A DNA stretch of 64,000 nucleotides from CAWAWP01 sp963841205 (GTDB lineage: Bacteria; Chloroflexota; Ktedonobacteria; Ktedonobacterales; JADMIN01): positions 372,001 through 436,000 of the forward strand of contig CAWJCH010000003.1 of NCBI GenBank assembly GCA_963841205.1, written 5' to 3'. Both the position numbers and the translations under genes were made by a program. Positions 50,999 to 59,458 of this stretch are shown piece after piece; positions within the stretch are counted from its first letter, which is position 1; every line of letters starts with the position of its first letter. Below the pieces are notes generated by a model. The model was given only the letters and a program-made list of their open reading frames with translations, did no database searches and had not been told where the DNA came from.

Positions 50999-51745
50999 TC
51001 ACGCCCCGCCGGGCACGTCCCAATCCGTTGCCCACCACTCGAAGTGGGGCATGCCATTGGCACGTCCGGCGGCGAGCATCGCGGCAACGTCGAACGGCGT
51101 GCGCCGCAGATCGATGCGTACCCGCGAGCCGGCGACCTCCACGACGGCATACTCAGCCCACGCCGGGTTGCGTACTATGTCCGCGGGCGGCGTCGTGTCA
51201 TAGGGAAGCCCTACGCTGCCGGGGTTGATCACCAGCGTCGTATGGTGACGCGCCATCATCTGGAGGTGGGTGTGCCCGCCGGCGTAGACCAGGGCCGGAT
51301 GGCCGTCCAGCCACTCATCTAACGTCTCCTTCGGCGTCTCGGGCACGATGCGGTCGTCGAACGAGTGCGGCGAGCCGTGGTAGCAGAGCAGCGTCTCGCC
51401 CCCGCCCAGCTCGACCTCGACGGTCGGCTGAAATCCGCGCAGGTAGGCGAGCTCGTCCTCCGAGAGCAAGTCGTGGGTCCACTGATCCATCTCGCCGAAG
51501 ATTTTGCGCACTCCCTCCATGCCCTCGATCGACGGCGGGTTAAGCACGTCAGCATCGGCGTTGCCCATCACGACGGGGCAGCCGAGCGCGCGCAGGCGTG
51601 CGATCACCTCGCGCGGCTGCGGCCCGAAGCTTGCCACGTCGCCGAGGCAGACGACCTGGTCAACCGTCTCCGCCGCGATCTCGGTCAGCACCGCCTCCAG
51701 TGCGGGCAGGTTGCCGTGGATGTCCGCGGTGAGTGCGACGCGCAT
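50999..51745 (-). CDS. Calcineurin-like metallophosphoesterase
   Basis: A 248-residue enzyme with the ordered metal motifs of the family: ALTADIHGN (D-x-H), VCLGDVASFGP (GD), VVMGNADADV (GN-x-D), CYHGSPH and YAGGHTHLQM (GH-x-H). It resembles YfcE-like phosphodiesterases with two metal ions. It is a single gene, and the substrate may be a phosphodiester or a nucleotide; it is not assigned. Confidence 0.92.
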   Translation of the reverse strand: MRVALTADIHGNLPALEAVLTEIAAETVDQVVCLGDVASFGPQPREVIARLRALGCPVVMGNADADVLNPPSIEGMEGVRKIFGEMDQWTHDLLSEDELAYLRGFQPTVEVELGGGETLLCYHGSPHSFDDRIVPETPKETLDEWLDGHPALVYAGGHTHLQMMARHHTTLVINPGSVGLPYDTTPPADIVRNPAWAEYAVVEVAGSRVRIDLRRTPFDVAAMLAAGRANGMPHFEWWATDWDVPGGA

Positions 51746-51781
51746 AAGCCTATCTCCTTGCAGAACCTGGATATGCCCTCA

Positions 51782-52810
51782 CTACATGGCGGCCAGCGCC
51801 GCGTCCTCGGCGGCGTAGTCGAACTGCGCGGCGTCGATCTCGGCGGGCGGATTGGCGCGCTCCCAGGCTATCGCCCAGCGCAGCGCCTCGTCTAGCGGTA
51901 CCGGCTCGCGATAGCCCAGCTCGGCGCGGATGCGCGACGAATCCATCGTGAGGTCCTGCGACGTGTTGATGTCAGGGACCAGGTGCTTCGGCAGGCGCTC
52001 GCGCGGCAGCGTCACGATCTCGCCGTGCCAGCCCGCCGCGTCGCCGACTCGCCGCGCCCATTCGGCCTCACTGTATGCCTCCTCCTCCGCGACGTTGTAG
52101 TCGCGACCGGCGGCGCGCTCGTTGGAGACCGCCAGGGCGATCGCCTCCGCCACGTTCTCCACGTAGCCGCGCATCCAGCGCCAGCCGGCCACGCCTTTGT
52201 CCAGCAGGATAGCGGGGCGCCCGTCGTCCATGCGCTTCAAATACTCGAAGAGGCGATGCTGCCCGTCGCGCGGCCCATAGACGGCGGGCAACCGCAGCAC
52301 CGTGCCCGGCAAGGCCGGCTCGCTGAGTATGGCACGCTCCACCAGGATCTTGTCGTAGTCGTCGGTCCAGCGGCGCGGATCGTCCTCGGCGCGCGGCGTC
52401 TCGCCGCGATAGGGATACAACTTCTCGCGCAGCGGACTTTCCTCCGTCAGCGGCACCGCGTCGAGGGGTCCTGGCTCGGTGCCGATCAGCCGCCCGTAGG
52501 CGCGATAGACGTCGCCGCTGCTGATAGCCACGATGCGCCGCGCGACGCCGCTGAAGGTTGCCAGCGCTGCCCGCGCCTCGGCCTCGGTCATCGGCCGCAT
52601 GTCCAGCACGACCTCCGGCGCGCGCTGGGCCAGCTCTTCACGTCGCGCCGGCAGCTCGGACCGCTCGCCGAGTATGTGCCGCACGCCGTCGGGCAGATCT
52701 GCCCGCGTCTGACCGCGGTGGTAGACGGTTATCTCGTCCCCGCGCCCTGCCAGCAGGCGCACGACTACGTGGCCGATGAACCCGGTGCCGCTGAGGACGA
52801 GCACGTGCAT
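51782..52810 (-). CDS. NAD-dependent epimerase/dehydratase (extended SDR)
   Basis: A 342-residue enzyme with a Rossmann N-terminus (LVLSGTGFIGHVVVRLLAGRG), the strand VVLDMRPM, and a VAISSGDVYRAYG segment followed by a C-terminal substrate domain. The usual YxxxK is not obvious (DDYDKILVERA instead), so catalysis may be altered. GGAG upstream supports the ATG at 52810. Another epimerase-like gene lies at 53477 on the same strand, with a receiver gene between. Both belong to nucleotide-sugar or related-metabolite SDRs. Confidence 0.83.
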   Translation of the reverse strand: MHVLVLSGTGFIGHVVVRLLAGRGDEITVYHRGQTRADLPDGVRHILGERSELPARREELAQRAPEVVLDMRPMTEAEARAALATFSGVARRIVAISSGDVYRAYGRLIGTEPGPLDAVPLTEESPLREKLYPYRGETPRAEDDPRRWTDDYDKILVERAILSEPALPGTVLRLPAVYGPRDGQHRLFEYLKRMDDGRPAILLDKGVAGWRWMRGYVENVAEAIALAVSNERAAGRDYNVAEEEAYSEAEWARRVGDAAGWHGEIVTLPRERLPKHLVPDINTSQDLTMDSSRIRAELGYREPVPLDEALRWAIAWERANPPAEIDAAQFDYAAEDAALAAM

Positions 52811-52997
52811 GATAGTCACTCCTTCGCGTCGGATGGGCAACCCTGTTTTGCAAAGCGGAGGCGTCGCAGCGAACATACGGCACAAGAATTGCCTGTATGT
52901 ACCACCATGCAGAGCGGCGATTGCCTGATGACGTGCCCGTCACGCTACGCGTGGAGGTGCCGTTGTCGCTCTGCACCTAAGGAAAGGGCTCGCTGCG

Positions 52998-53456
52998 ATG
53001 AAAATCCAGACTCCGATCCTGCTGGTAGACGACGACGATGACGTGCGCGAGTTGATGCGCGGAGAGCTCGAAAGCTCGGGGTATTGCGAGATCCTGGAGG
53101 CGCGCGACGGGTTGGAGGCGCTGCTCCGTCTGCGCGACAGCGTGGCGCCAATGGTTGTGTTCTGCGACTACCAGATGCCGCGCAAGAACGGCATTCAGGT
53201 GATCGAGGCGCTGACGAGCGGTCCGGAGCGAACTCCGCGGCACGCCTGCGTCATAGTGACCGCGAACGAGGCGCTCCTCTCCCACGCAGAGCGCGAGCTG
53301 CTACGCCAGCAGGGCATCCCCATCATGCGAAAGCCCTTCGACCTCGACGAATTGGTAGAAGCCGTCGAGTGCGCCGCCGAGCGCTTGTATAACGAGTCGG
53401 TTGCCTTCGACCTGCCCGTCCGCGCGCGGGCAAAGTCTGGGCCACTCGCGCCGTAG
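52998..53456 (+). CDS. Single-domain response regulator
   Basis: A 152-residue receiver. The acidic pocket is LLVDDDDDV, the phosphoacceptor Asp is in VVFCDYQMPRKNGIQVI, the Thr is in VIVTANEAL, and the conserved Lys is in IMRKPFDLDEL. No output domain is present; the C-terminal 15 residues are a basic tail. It sits alone between two oppositely transcribed epimerase genes, so its kinase is elsewhere. Confidence 0.9.
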   Translation: MKIQTPILLVDDDDDVRELMRGELESSGYCEILEARDGLEALLRLRDSVAPMVVFCDYQMPRKNGIQVIEALTSGPERTPRHACVIVTANEALLSHAERELLRQQGIPIMRKPFDLDELVEAVECAAERLYNESVAFDLPVRARAKSGPLAP

Positions 53457-53476
53457 TGCTCTCGCTGGCGTCTCAC

Positions 53477-54472
53477 TCACGCCTCACCGTGCGCTAGCGA
53501 CCAGAGCCGGTCGGGATCCATGACTCCCTTCAACGGCACGCGTCGATTCGCCTGGTACGCCTGCCACGTCGCGCGCAGCGTCTCGACCAGCGGCGTCGAG
53601 CGAAAGCCTAGCCGCTCGCGGATGCGCGACACATCCATAATGACGTGCTCCGAGACGCCGTTCTCGGCGATCCAGATCGGCACGTCGAACTGCGGCTTGA
53701 GCCCCCAGCCCTCGATCTGCGCTGCCGAAGCCGAGACGATCCTCGGCTGCACGCCAAGAACCTCGGCGGCCGTCGTCACCAGATCGCGCAGGCTGAAGAG
53801 CTCGGTCCCCGCCGCGTTGTAGACGCCAGCGAGCGAGGCGTCGGCCCCGGCCATCGTGGCAAAGAGACTGCCCAGGTCGGGGGCATAGATGCAGCGGAAG
53901 ATCGGCAGCCCGGCGTCGGGCAGCACGACGCGCCCGCGATGCGTCGCTTCCAGCCAGAAGTGCATGCGGTCGGTGTAGTCATGCGGACCGTAGACGACGA
54001 CCGGGCGCGCGATGAAGAGATCGATGCCTTGCTCCGTGCAGATCGCCGTCGCGCGCCGCTCGCACTCCGCCTTGCGCGGGCCGTAGCTCGCCATGCTGGG
54101 GTCCGCCGCCTGCTCGGGCGTGCAGGGCGCGGTGGGCGTCTCTTCGCTGACGGGATACGGGCGCAACTCGGGATAGACCGAGCCGGTGCTGCATTGCACG
54201 TAGCGCGCGGTCTTGCCGCGGAGCGCCGTCAGCGTCGTCTCCACGTCGTGCGGGAGCTGCGGTACCATGTCGAGCACGACATCCCAGCTTTGCGCGCCGA
54301 AGACCCCCGGCGTGAGCTGCGCGCGGTCCGCCTGGATGCGTGACACGCCGGGGAAGAGCCCCGCGCCGGTCTGCCCCCGATGCAGCAGCGTGACCTCATG
54401 CCCACGCGCCAGCAGCGCCTCCACCGTGGCTCGCCCGATGAACTGCGTCCCGCCGATCACCAACGCTCGCAT
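53477..54472 (-). CDS. NAD-dependent epimerase/dehydratase (extended SDR)
   Basis: A 331-residue SDR. The N-terminal ALVIGGTQFIGRATVEALLARGHEV keeps the GxxGxxG spacing with Q instead of G. The catalytic YxxxK is present (SYGPRKAECE), preceded by a Ser-rich strand (VQCSTGSVYPE). The C-terminal half is helical. It is similar in size and layout to the gene at 51782. The exact substrate (often a nucleotide sugar) is not shown. Confidence 0.86.
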   Translation of the reverse strand: MRALVIGGTQFIGRATVEALLARGHEVTLLHRGQTGAGLFPGVSRIQADRAQLTPGVFGAQSWDVVLDMVPQLPHDVETTLTALRGKTARYVQCSTGSVYPELRPYPVSEETPTAPCTPEQAADPSMASYGPRKAECERRATAICTEQGIDLFIARPVVVYGPHDYTDRMHFWLEATHRGRVVLPDAGLPIFRCIYAPDLGSLFATMAGADASLAGVYNAAGTELFSLRDLVTTAAEVLGVQPRIVSASAAQIEGWGLKPQFDVPIWIAENGVSEHVIMDVSRIRERLGFRSTPLVETLRATWQAYQANRRVPLKGVMDPDRLWSLAHGEA

Positions 54473-54522
54473 CGTTCGACCTCTCTCCCGTCACGCCGCA
54501 TTCGATAGGGGTGTGGCTGCGT

Positions 54523-54547
54523 CCCGGCCTTCAGGCCGGGGCGAATC
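54523..54547. repeat. Dispersed repeat, CCCGGCC-TTCA-GGCCGGG stem, inverted copy
   Basis: The same repeat family as 36941 and 44435: the stem at 54523-54540 is followed by GGCGAAT, the inverse of the GATTCGCC found in those copies. It lies between the SDR and ClpP genes. Confidence 0.65.
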
Positions 54548-54701
54548 CCTCGTTGGGGAGGATTGGCATAGGCTAATCCCCCCGCCAGACGCGCTAGGAC
54601 ACATCACGAGAGGAGTAGAGAGGGCGTACCGGAAAAGGGGGCGCTTGCCGACCTTCTCCCTCTGCCCACTGTGAACTCTGCGCCCTCCGCGGTTGAATCT
54701 C

Positions 54702-55364
54702 CTACCTGCCCACCGCGACCTCGTTCGCGCCGCGCGCCTTCCAGTCTTCGAGGCTCAGCACCTCGTCTACTATGCCATACTCCTTGGCCGCCTCGGCGCT
54801 CATGAAGAAGTCGCGTTCGGCATCGCGCTGGATGCGCTCGAGCGGCTGGCCGGTGTGTTGCACGAAGAGCTCGTTGAGCACGTCGCGGACACGCAGCATC
54901 TCGCGCGCCTGGATGTCGATGTCCGTGGCCTGCCCACCGATGCCGCCCTGCACCAGCGGCTGGTGCATGTGGATGCGCGCGTGCGGCAGGGCATAGCGCT
55001 TGCCGGGATCGCCCGCCATCAGCAGAATCGTGCCGAAGCTCGCCGCCTGGCCGACGCAGGTGGTGGCGATTGGCGCGCGGATCGAGCGCATCGTGTCGTA
55101 GATACCGAGCCCCGCCGTGATCACGCCGCCCGGCGAGTTGATATACATGTTGATGTCGCGCTCGGCGCTCTCGCTGGCGAGGAAGAGCAGCTCGGCTACG
55201 ATCAGGCTCGCCATGTCGTCGTCTATCGGCCCGTTGACCAGGATGATGCGTTCGCGCAGCAGCCGCGAGAAGAGGTCATACGCTCGCTCGCCGCGCAGCC
55301 CCGTCTCGATCACCGTAGGGATCACGGCGCGCGGGACAAATGGCACTCCATCACCGATCTGCAT
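54702..55364 (-). CDS. clpP: ATP-dependent Clp protease proteolytic subunit
   Basis: A 220-residue serine protease subunit that forms tetradecamers with ClpA/X/C ATPases. The catalytic triad is visible: Ser109 in GQAASFG, His134 in HMHQP, and Asp185 in ERDFF. The typical INSPGG loop and the C-terminal SAEAAKEYGIVDEVL helix are also present. The ATG at 55364 is chosen because GGGAG lies seven bases upstream; a Met two codons earlier is too close to it. No Clp ATPase is in the window. The N-terminal extension before the first strand is longer than in E. coli. Confidence 0.95.
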   Translation of the reverse strand: MQIGDGVPFVPRAVIPTVIETGLRGERAYDLFSRLLRERIILVNGPIDDDMASLIVAELLFLASESAERDINMYINSPGGVITAGLGIYDTMRSIRAPIATTCVGQAASFGTILLMAGDPGKRYALPHARIHMHQPLVQGGIGGQATDIDIQAREMLRVRDVLNELFVQHTGQPLERIQRDAERDFFMSAEAAKEYGIVDEVLSLEDWKARGANEVAVGR

Positions 55365-55457
55365 CTTCATACTCCCATCTCAGCACTACCAGACAGTCAC
55401 TCCAACTTGTCCAACTCGTGAGAATGTAATGGGCTTCAGTCCGCGCCCCCAGTACGC

Positions 55458-55473
55458 CGGCACTACAGTGCCG
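55458..55473. repeat. Dispersed palindrome CGGCACT-AC-AGTGCCG
   Basis: A related form of the short palindromes, with a half copy (GGGCTTCAGTCCGC) just upstream at 55431. Confidence 0.5.
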
Positions 55474-55532
55474 CGATCTCAACTCCTCTGCCCCCCGTGT
55501 CCTCCGTGAACTCTGTGGTGAATTTCTGGGTC

Positions 55533-55796
55533 TCAGACAGTCGCGCGGAGGAAGTAGTAGACGATGCGCTTGGCGGCGCCATCAGTTGGCGGCAGGATAC
55601 CGGCGAGGAGCCAGCCCTCCTTGCCGAGCGCCTGGAGCGCAGTCTCGTCCAGCGGCTCGTCCTCGCGCGGATCGATGCTGACGACGTGGTACTCGTAGCG
55701 TTGCGGGCCGACCTCGTCGAAGACGACCGGCATCGACAGCGGACCGGATCGCCCTCCCTCGACGTTCAAGAAAAACGGTGGCGTGAAGTACGGCAT
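55533..55796 (-). CDS. Small uncharacterised protein (DUF4177-like)
   Basis: An 87-residue protein with AAGGAGC before the ATG at 55796. The core (YEYHVVSIDPREDEPLDETALQALGKEGWLLAGILPPTDGAAKRIVYYFLRA) has the 'YEY-VV…LN-x-LG-x-EGWxL' type pattern seen in DUF4177 and similar small beta-rich proteins. Function unknown. An XRE regulator is divergent 215 bp away. Confidence 0.7.
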   Translation of the reverse strand: MPYFTPPFFLNVEGGRSGPLSMPVVFDEVGPQRYEYHVVSIDPREDEPLDETALQALGKEGWLLAGILPPTDGAAKRIVYYFLRATV

Positions 55797-56011
55797 CGAG
55801 CTTGCTCCTTTTTCGCTGGTACGCCCGCCTCTCGCCGAACTGAAGCGCGGGATCGCGTCGGGCGTCCGGGCTGATGCCTTGAAGGGTACGCGTAGCTCGG
55901 ATAGAATAGATAGACGGAAGCGATGCCCTCGGCATACCTCGCCCCAGGACGCATGCTGTGAGCATGCCCGGCAGCCGACCGGCAGCAGCGATGTGAGAAA
56001 GAAGGCGCGGC

Positions 56012-56353
56012 ATGGCGGATTTGCAGGAGACCCTCGGCACCGTGATCCGGCATCTGCGCCAGGAAGCCAGACTCACCCTCAAAGAGCTGGCCGACCGCGC
56101 GATCCTCTCCGTCGTCTACCTCGGCGAGATCGAGCGCGGCAAGAAGTACCCCTCCGCGCTCGTGCTGGAGCGGCTGGCCTCAGCCCTCGACCTCACCGTC
56201 CCCGATCTGCTGGAGCACGTCGCCGACGAGTTGCGTGGCGTGACGCAGCCGCAGATGTACGCCGCCTCGGCGATCGGCTTCTCCTTTCCCGAGCGCCGGC
56301 CCGTCACGCGGACGACGCCGACCGGTCAGATGCTTTCGATGCTCGTCGCGTAG
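56012..56353 (+). CDS. XRE-family transcriptional regulator
   Basis: A 113-residue protein with an N-terminal lambda-type HTH (LGTVIRHLRQEARLTLKELADRAILSVVYLGEIERGKKYPSALVLERLASALDL). The C-terminal 40 residues have no domain I recognise. AAGAAGG precedes the ATG. The first helices are typical of SinR-like regulators, and the intact recognition helix supports DNA binding. It is a single gene before the AI-2E transporter, in the same direction, with a gap of 105 bp. Confidence 0.87.
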   Translation: MADLQETLGTVIRHLRQEARLTLKELADRAILSVVYLGEIERGKKYPSALVLERLASALDLTVPDLLEHVADELRGVTQPQMYAASAIGFSFPERRPVTRTTPTGQMLSMLVA

Positions 56354-56458
56354 CGCAGGCATATCCCGCTCGCTTGACAACGCGAATTGCGAGTCGCATG
56401 CTGCGGCGGACCGCGCCTTGCCAACGGTGGCGCAGGCGGACGAGAGGAAACACGACGC

Positions 56459-57682
56459 GTGGAGACGCCCACCACGAACGACGCCATACCGGCGCCGCCG
56501 CCAGCGCCACAATCGCCCCTCGCGGCGCAGTCACTTGCGACGCCTCCCTACGCGAATCCCACAGGTCCGCGGCGGCTGACGGTGAGCATCACGCCGCGCT
56601 CGATCTGGCTCGCCGCGGGCATCGTCATCGGCCTGCTGATCGTCATCTTGCTGATCACGCACGCGCTCTCGGCGCTGGTGCTGGTCTTCCTCGCCATCAC
56701 CCTCGGCGAGGCGATCCGCCCGTTGGTGGCGCGGCTGCAGCGGTGGCGCGTGCCGCAGCCGCTTGCGGTGATCCTGATCTACGTCGTCGGCCTGCTGGTC
56801 TTGGGTGGCCTGATCGCGTTGCTGCTCGCCCCGTTGATCACGCAGATCAACACCTTCGTGGCGCAGGCCCCCACCTACCTCACGCAGATCCAGGGTCTGG
56901 CGACGCAGATCGATCAATCGCTCCATACCAACAGCACCATCGGGCCAATCATCGACTCCATCGCGCAGCAGCTCGTCAAGGCGTTGCAAAGCAACGTTCC
57001 CGGCCTGCTCAACGTGCCTGTCACCGTCGTCACCGAGTTCTTCACGCTCTTGATCAGCGTCGTCGTCGTGCTGACAATGACCCTGCTCTGGCTCGGCACC
57101 TCCGCCAAGCTGCGCACATTTCTGCTCGGCTTGTTTCCTGCGTCGGCGCGACCGCAAGCCGAGAGCATCTTCAGCGAGATGGGCACCAGCCTCGGCGGCT
57201 ACGTGCGCGGCGTGCTGATCGCCATGGTGCTGATCGGCATCTTCAGCGGATTCGGCCTGATGCTGATCGGCGTGCCGTATGCGCTGCTGCTTGGCGTCCT
57301 CGCCGGACTGACCGAGTTGATCCCCTATATTGGCCCATGGATCAGCGGCAGCGTCGCCATCCTCGTCGCGCTCGTCGCCGTCGATCCGCTGAAGGCGCTT
57401 GAAGTCTTCATCCTCTTCAACGTGATCCAGCAGGTCGAGGGCAATGCAGTGCAGCCGCTGGTAATGAGCCGTCAGGTCCACATCGATCCGCTCACCGTGA
57501 TCGTCGCCATTCTGATCGGCAGCAGCCTGCTGGGCCTAATGGGCGCCATCCTCGCCGTACCGCTCGCAGCCGTCCTGCGCATTCTCGTCGCGCGCGTCCT
57601 CGCCCCCGCGATCCGCGACGCGCTCGGCGCCTCAGCCGAGTCGGATGCGCCACCGCTCGCCGCCGAAAGCGCCGAGGGATAA
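56459..57682 (+). CDS. AI-2E-family transporter (membrane)
   Basis: A 407-residue membrane protein of the AI-2E/PerM family. A Pro/Ala-rich N-terminal tail (about 40 residues) leads to seven or eight helices: WLAAGIVIGLLIVILLITHAL near residue 50, VILIYVVGLLVLGGLIALLLAPL, a large middle loop (about 145-215), and the conserved GLTELIPYIGPW and VEGNAVQPLVMSRQVHIDPL signatures. GTG at 56459 with GAGGAAA upstream is the start. Family members export autoinducer 2 or act as Na+/H+ antiporters; the role here is open. Confidence 0.9.
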   Translation: METPTTNDAIPAPPPAPQSPLAAQSLATPPYANPTGPRRLTVSITPRSIWLAAGIVIGLLIVILLITHALSALVLVFLAITLGEAIRPLVARLQRWRVPQPLAVILIYVVGLLVLGGLIALLLAPLITQINTFVAQAPTYLTQIQGLATQIDQSLHTNSTIGPIIDSIAQQLVKALQSNVPGLLNVPVTVVTEFFTLLISVVVVLTMTLLWLGTSAKLRTFLLGLFPASARPQAESIFSEMGTSLGGYVRGVLIAMVLIGIFSGFGLMLIGVPYALLLGVLAGLTELIPYIGPWISGSVAILVALVAVDPLKALEVFILFNVIQQVEGNAVQPLVMSRQVHIDPLTVIVAILIGSSLLGLMGAILAVPLAAVLRILVARVLAPAIRDALGASAESDAPPLAAESAEG

Positions 57683-57692
57683 CGCGCCTTCA

Positions 57693-58184
57693 TCACGCGT
57701 CGAGGTAATACATCAGCATCGCCGCGTCGTCGCGCTCGACCCAGCCTTGCTTGTGATAGAAGCCGCGCTGATATGACTCGCGCATCTTGCGGTTGAAGAG
57801 CATGAGCCGCGCGCAGCCGCGCTCGACCGCACGCCGCTTCACATCGCCCAGCAGCGCCGTGCCGACGCCCCGCCCGCGTGCCGAACCGAACACGAAGAGT
57901 TCCGAGATATACCCTTCGGAGCCGAGCAGCGCGTTCGGCAGCCAGTGGACGAACATGTAGCCCAGCGCGTGCCCAGCCGCGTCCTCCGCGAGGAGCAGCG
58001 TGTTCTGATCATTGGCGAGTGCGGCCATCAGCGAGGCTGAGACGCGCGCCGTCGTCGCCTCGAGCGGCTCTGTGTTCAGGGGCTCGAACCAGCCCGTATC
58101 CCGCAGGATCGCGGCGACCAAGGCGGCATCCTCGGCCCGCCCCTCGCGAATCGTCACGCTCGCATCATTGTGCTCGCCCAGCAT
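57693..58184 (-). CDS. GNAT-family N-acetyltransferase
   Basis: A 163-residue GNAT protein. The acetyl-CoA site is SELFVFGSARGRGVGTALLGDVKRRAV, preceded by LLLAEDAAGHALGYMFVHWLPNA. The C-terminal LMLFNRKMRESYQRGFYHKQGW matches the 'Y-x-x-GF' end of these proteins. GAGGG lies five bases before the ATG at 58184. It starts 16 bp after the LarC stop and is co-directional, so the two are probably in one operon. The acceptor is unknown. Confidence 0.87.
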   Translation of the reverse strand: MLGEHNDASVTIREGRAEDAALVAAILRDTGWFEPLNTEPLEATTARVSASLMAALANDQNTLLLAEDAAGHALGYMFVHWLPNALLGSEGYISELFVFGSARGRGVGTALLGDVKRRAVERGCARLMLFNRKMRESYQRGFYHKQGWVERDDAAMLMYYLDA

Positions 58185-58200
58185 CGGTCCCTCGCAGTCC

Positions 58201-59427
58201 TCAACTCGTCGCATCCAACCCGAAGTGGACGCGGGCCGCATCGCCGACGCGCCGCAGCACCGTCTCGATCGGCAGCCCCGCGCGCTCGGCCAGCAAGCGG
58301 CAGTCCTCGTACTCGGGCGAGGCGGAGACGATGCGCCCGCCGACCAGCTTCAGCTTCACGCGCGCCGGACCCAGTGGCGTCTCGATCGTCTCCTCGCGCC
58401 GCCCCGCCTTCAGCCGATCCGCGCGGTGTATGCGCACGCCCAGTGTCGCGCTCTCAGCCAGGATCGCCCCCGCGATCCGCTCGGCATCCTTCGGCGTCGC
58501 TAGCACGGTGAGCAGCACGGCGGGGCGGTTCTTCTTCATCTGCAATGGCGCGTAGCTCACGTCCAGCGCGCCGACCGCCAGCAAGCGATCCAGCAGCCAG
58601 CCGAGCGCCTCGCCGGTCATGTTATCGATGTTGCTCTCGATCACCACCACCGCATCGCGCTCGAACGCCTCCCCTGCATCCGGCGCGCTGCGTAGCTCGC
58701 CGCTGAGCGTGGCCGCCTCGCCAAGGATCAGCCGCAGGCAGTTCGCCCAGGGCAGTCGCTTCTGCCCGAAGCCGTAGCCCACTGTCGCGATCCGCAGCGC
58801 CGGACGCTCGAAGCGCGCCAGCGTCGCCGCGAACGCCGCGCCAGTCGGCGTCACCAGCTCACCCTCCGTCGCGACGGGACGCCACACCGCGTCCGTGCCC
58901 TTCAGCAGCTCCACCGTCGCCGGAGCGGGCACTGGCAGCGCGCCATGCGCCGCCTTCACGCGCCCTGAGGTCAGCGGCAACTCGGAGCAGTAGACCTCGT
59001 CCACGCCGAGCAGTTCCAGGCCGAGCGCGCCGCCGACGATGTCCACGATCGAGTCCACCGCGCCGACCTCGTGGAAGTGGACCTCCTGCGGCGTCGTCCC
59101 GTGGATCGTCGCCTCCGCCGCCGCCAGCCGCGCGAAGATGGCGTGGGCGCGCGCGGCGGCGCGCGGCGGCAGATTCGCTACCTCGATCAGCGCGTCGATC
59201 TCGGCGAGGTGGCGAAGCTCCTGCTGTATGCCGTCCTCCACACGTACGACCGCCCGCGTTCCCGAGATGCCGTGATCGGTGACGCGCTCCGCTTCCAGCG
59301 AATAGCCCGCGAGCGGCAGCGCAGCCAGCCCCGCGCGCAGCGCCTCCAGCGAGACGCCCGCGTCGATCAGCGCGCCAAGCAACATGTCGCCGCTGATGCC
59401 GGAGAAGCAGTCGAGATACGCGATCAT
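58201..59427 (-). CDS. larC: LarC, nickel pincer cofactor metallochelatase-like
   Basis: A 408-residue protein of the LarC family, which inserts nickel into the pyridinium dithiocarboxylate cofactor of lactate racemase and related enzymes. Seen motifs: the N-terminus MIAYLDCFSGISGDMLLGALIDAG, HFHEVGAVDSIVDIVG with metal-type His and Asp, TPTGAA, and IESNIDNMTGE with the cofactor-binding region. In some lactobacilli this protein is split by a programmed frameshift; here it is one continuous frame. LarB, LarE and LarA are not in the window, so the target enzyme is unknown. Confidence 0.93.
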   Translation of the reverse strand: MIAYLDCFSGISGDMLLGALIDAGVSLEALRAGLAALPLAGYSLEAERVTDHGISGTRAVVRVEDGIQQELRHLAEIDALIEVANLPPRAAARAHAIFARLAAAEATIHGTTPQEVHFHEVGAVDSIVDIVGGALGLELLGVDEVYCSELPLTSGRVKAAHGALPVPAPATVELLKGTDAVWRPVATEGELVTPTGAAFAATLARFERPALRIATVGYGFGQKRLPWANCLRLILGEAATLSGELRSAPDAGEAFERDAVVVIESNIDNMTGEALGWLLDRLLAVGALDVSYAPLQMKKNRPAVLLTVLATPKDAERIAGAILAESATLGVRIHRADRLKAGRREETIETPLGPARVKLKLVGGRIVSASPEYEDCRLLAERAGLPIETVLRRVGDAARVHFGLDATS

Positions 59428-59458
59428 CGGACGATTCCCGATCTGTCCATGAGACGAC

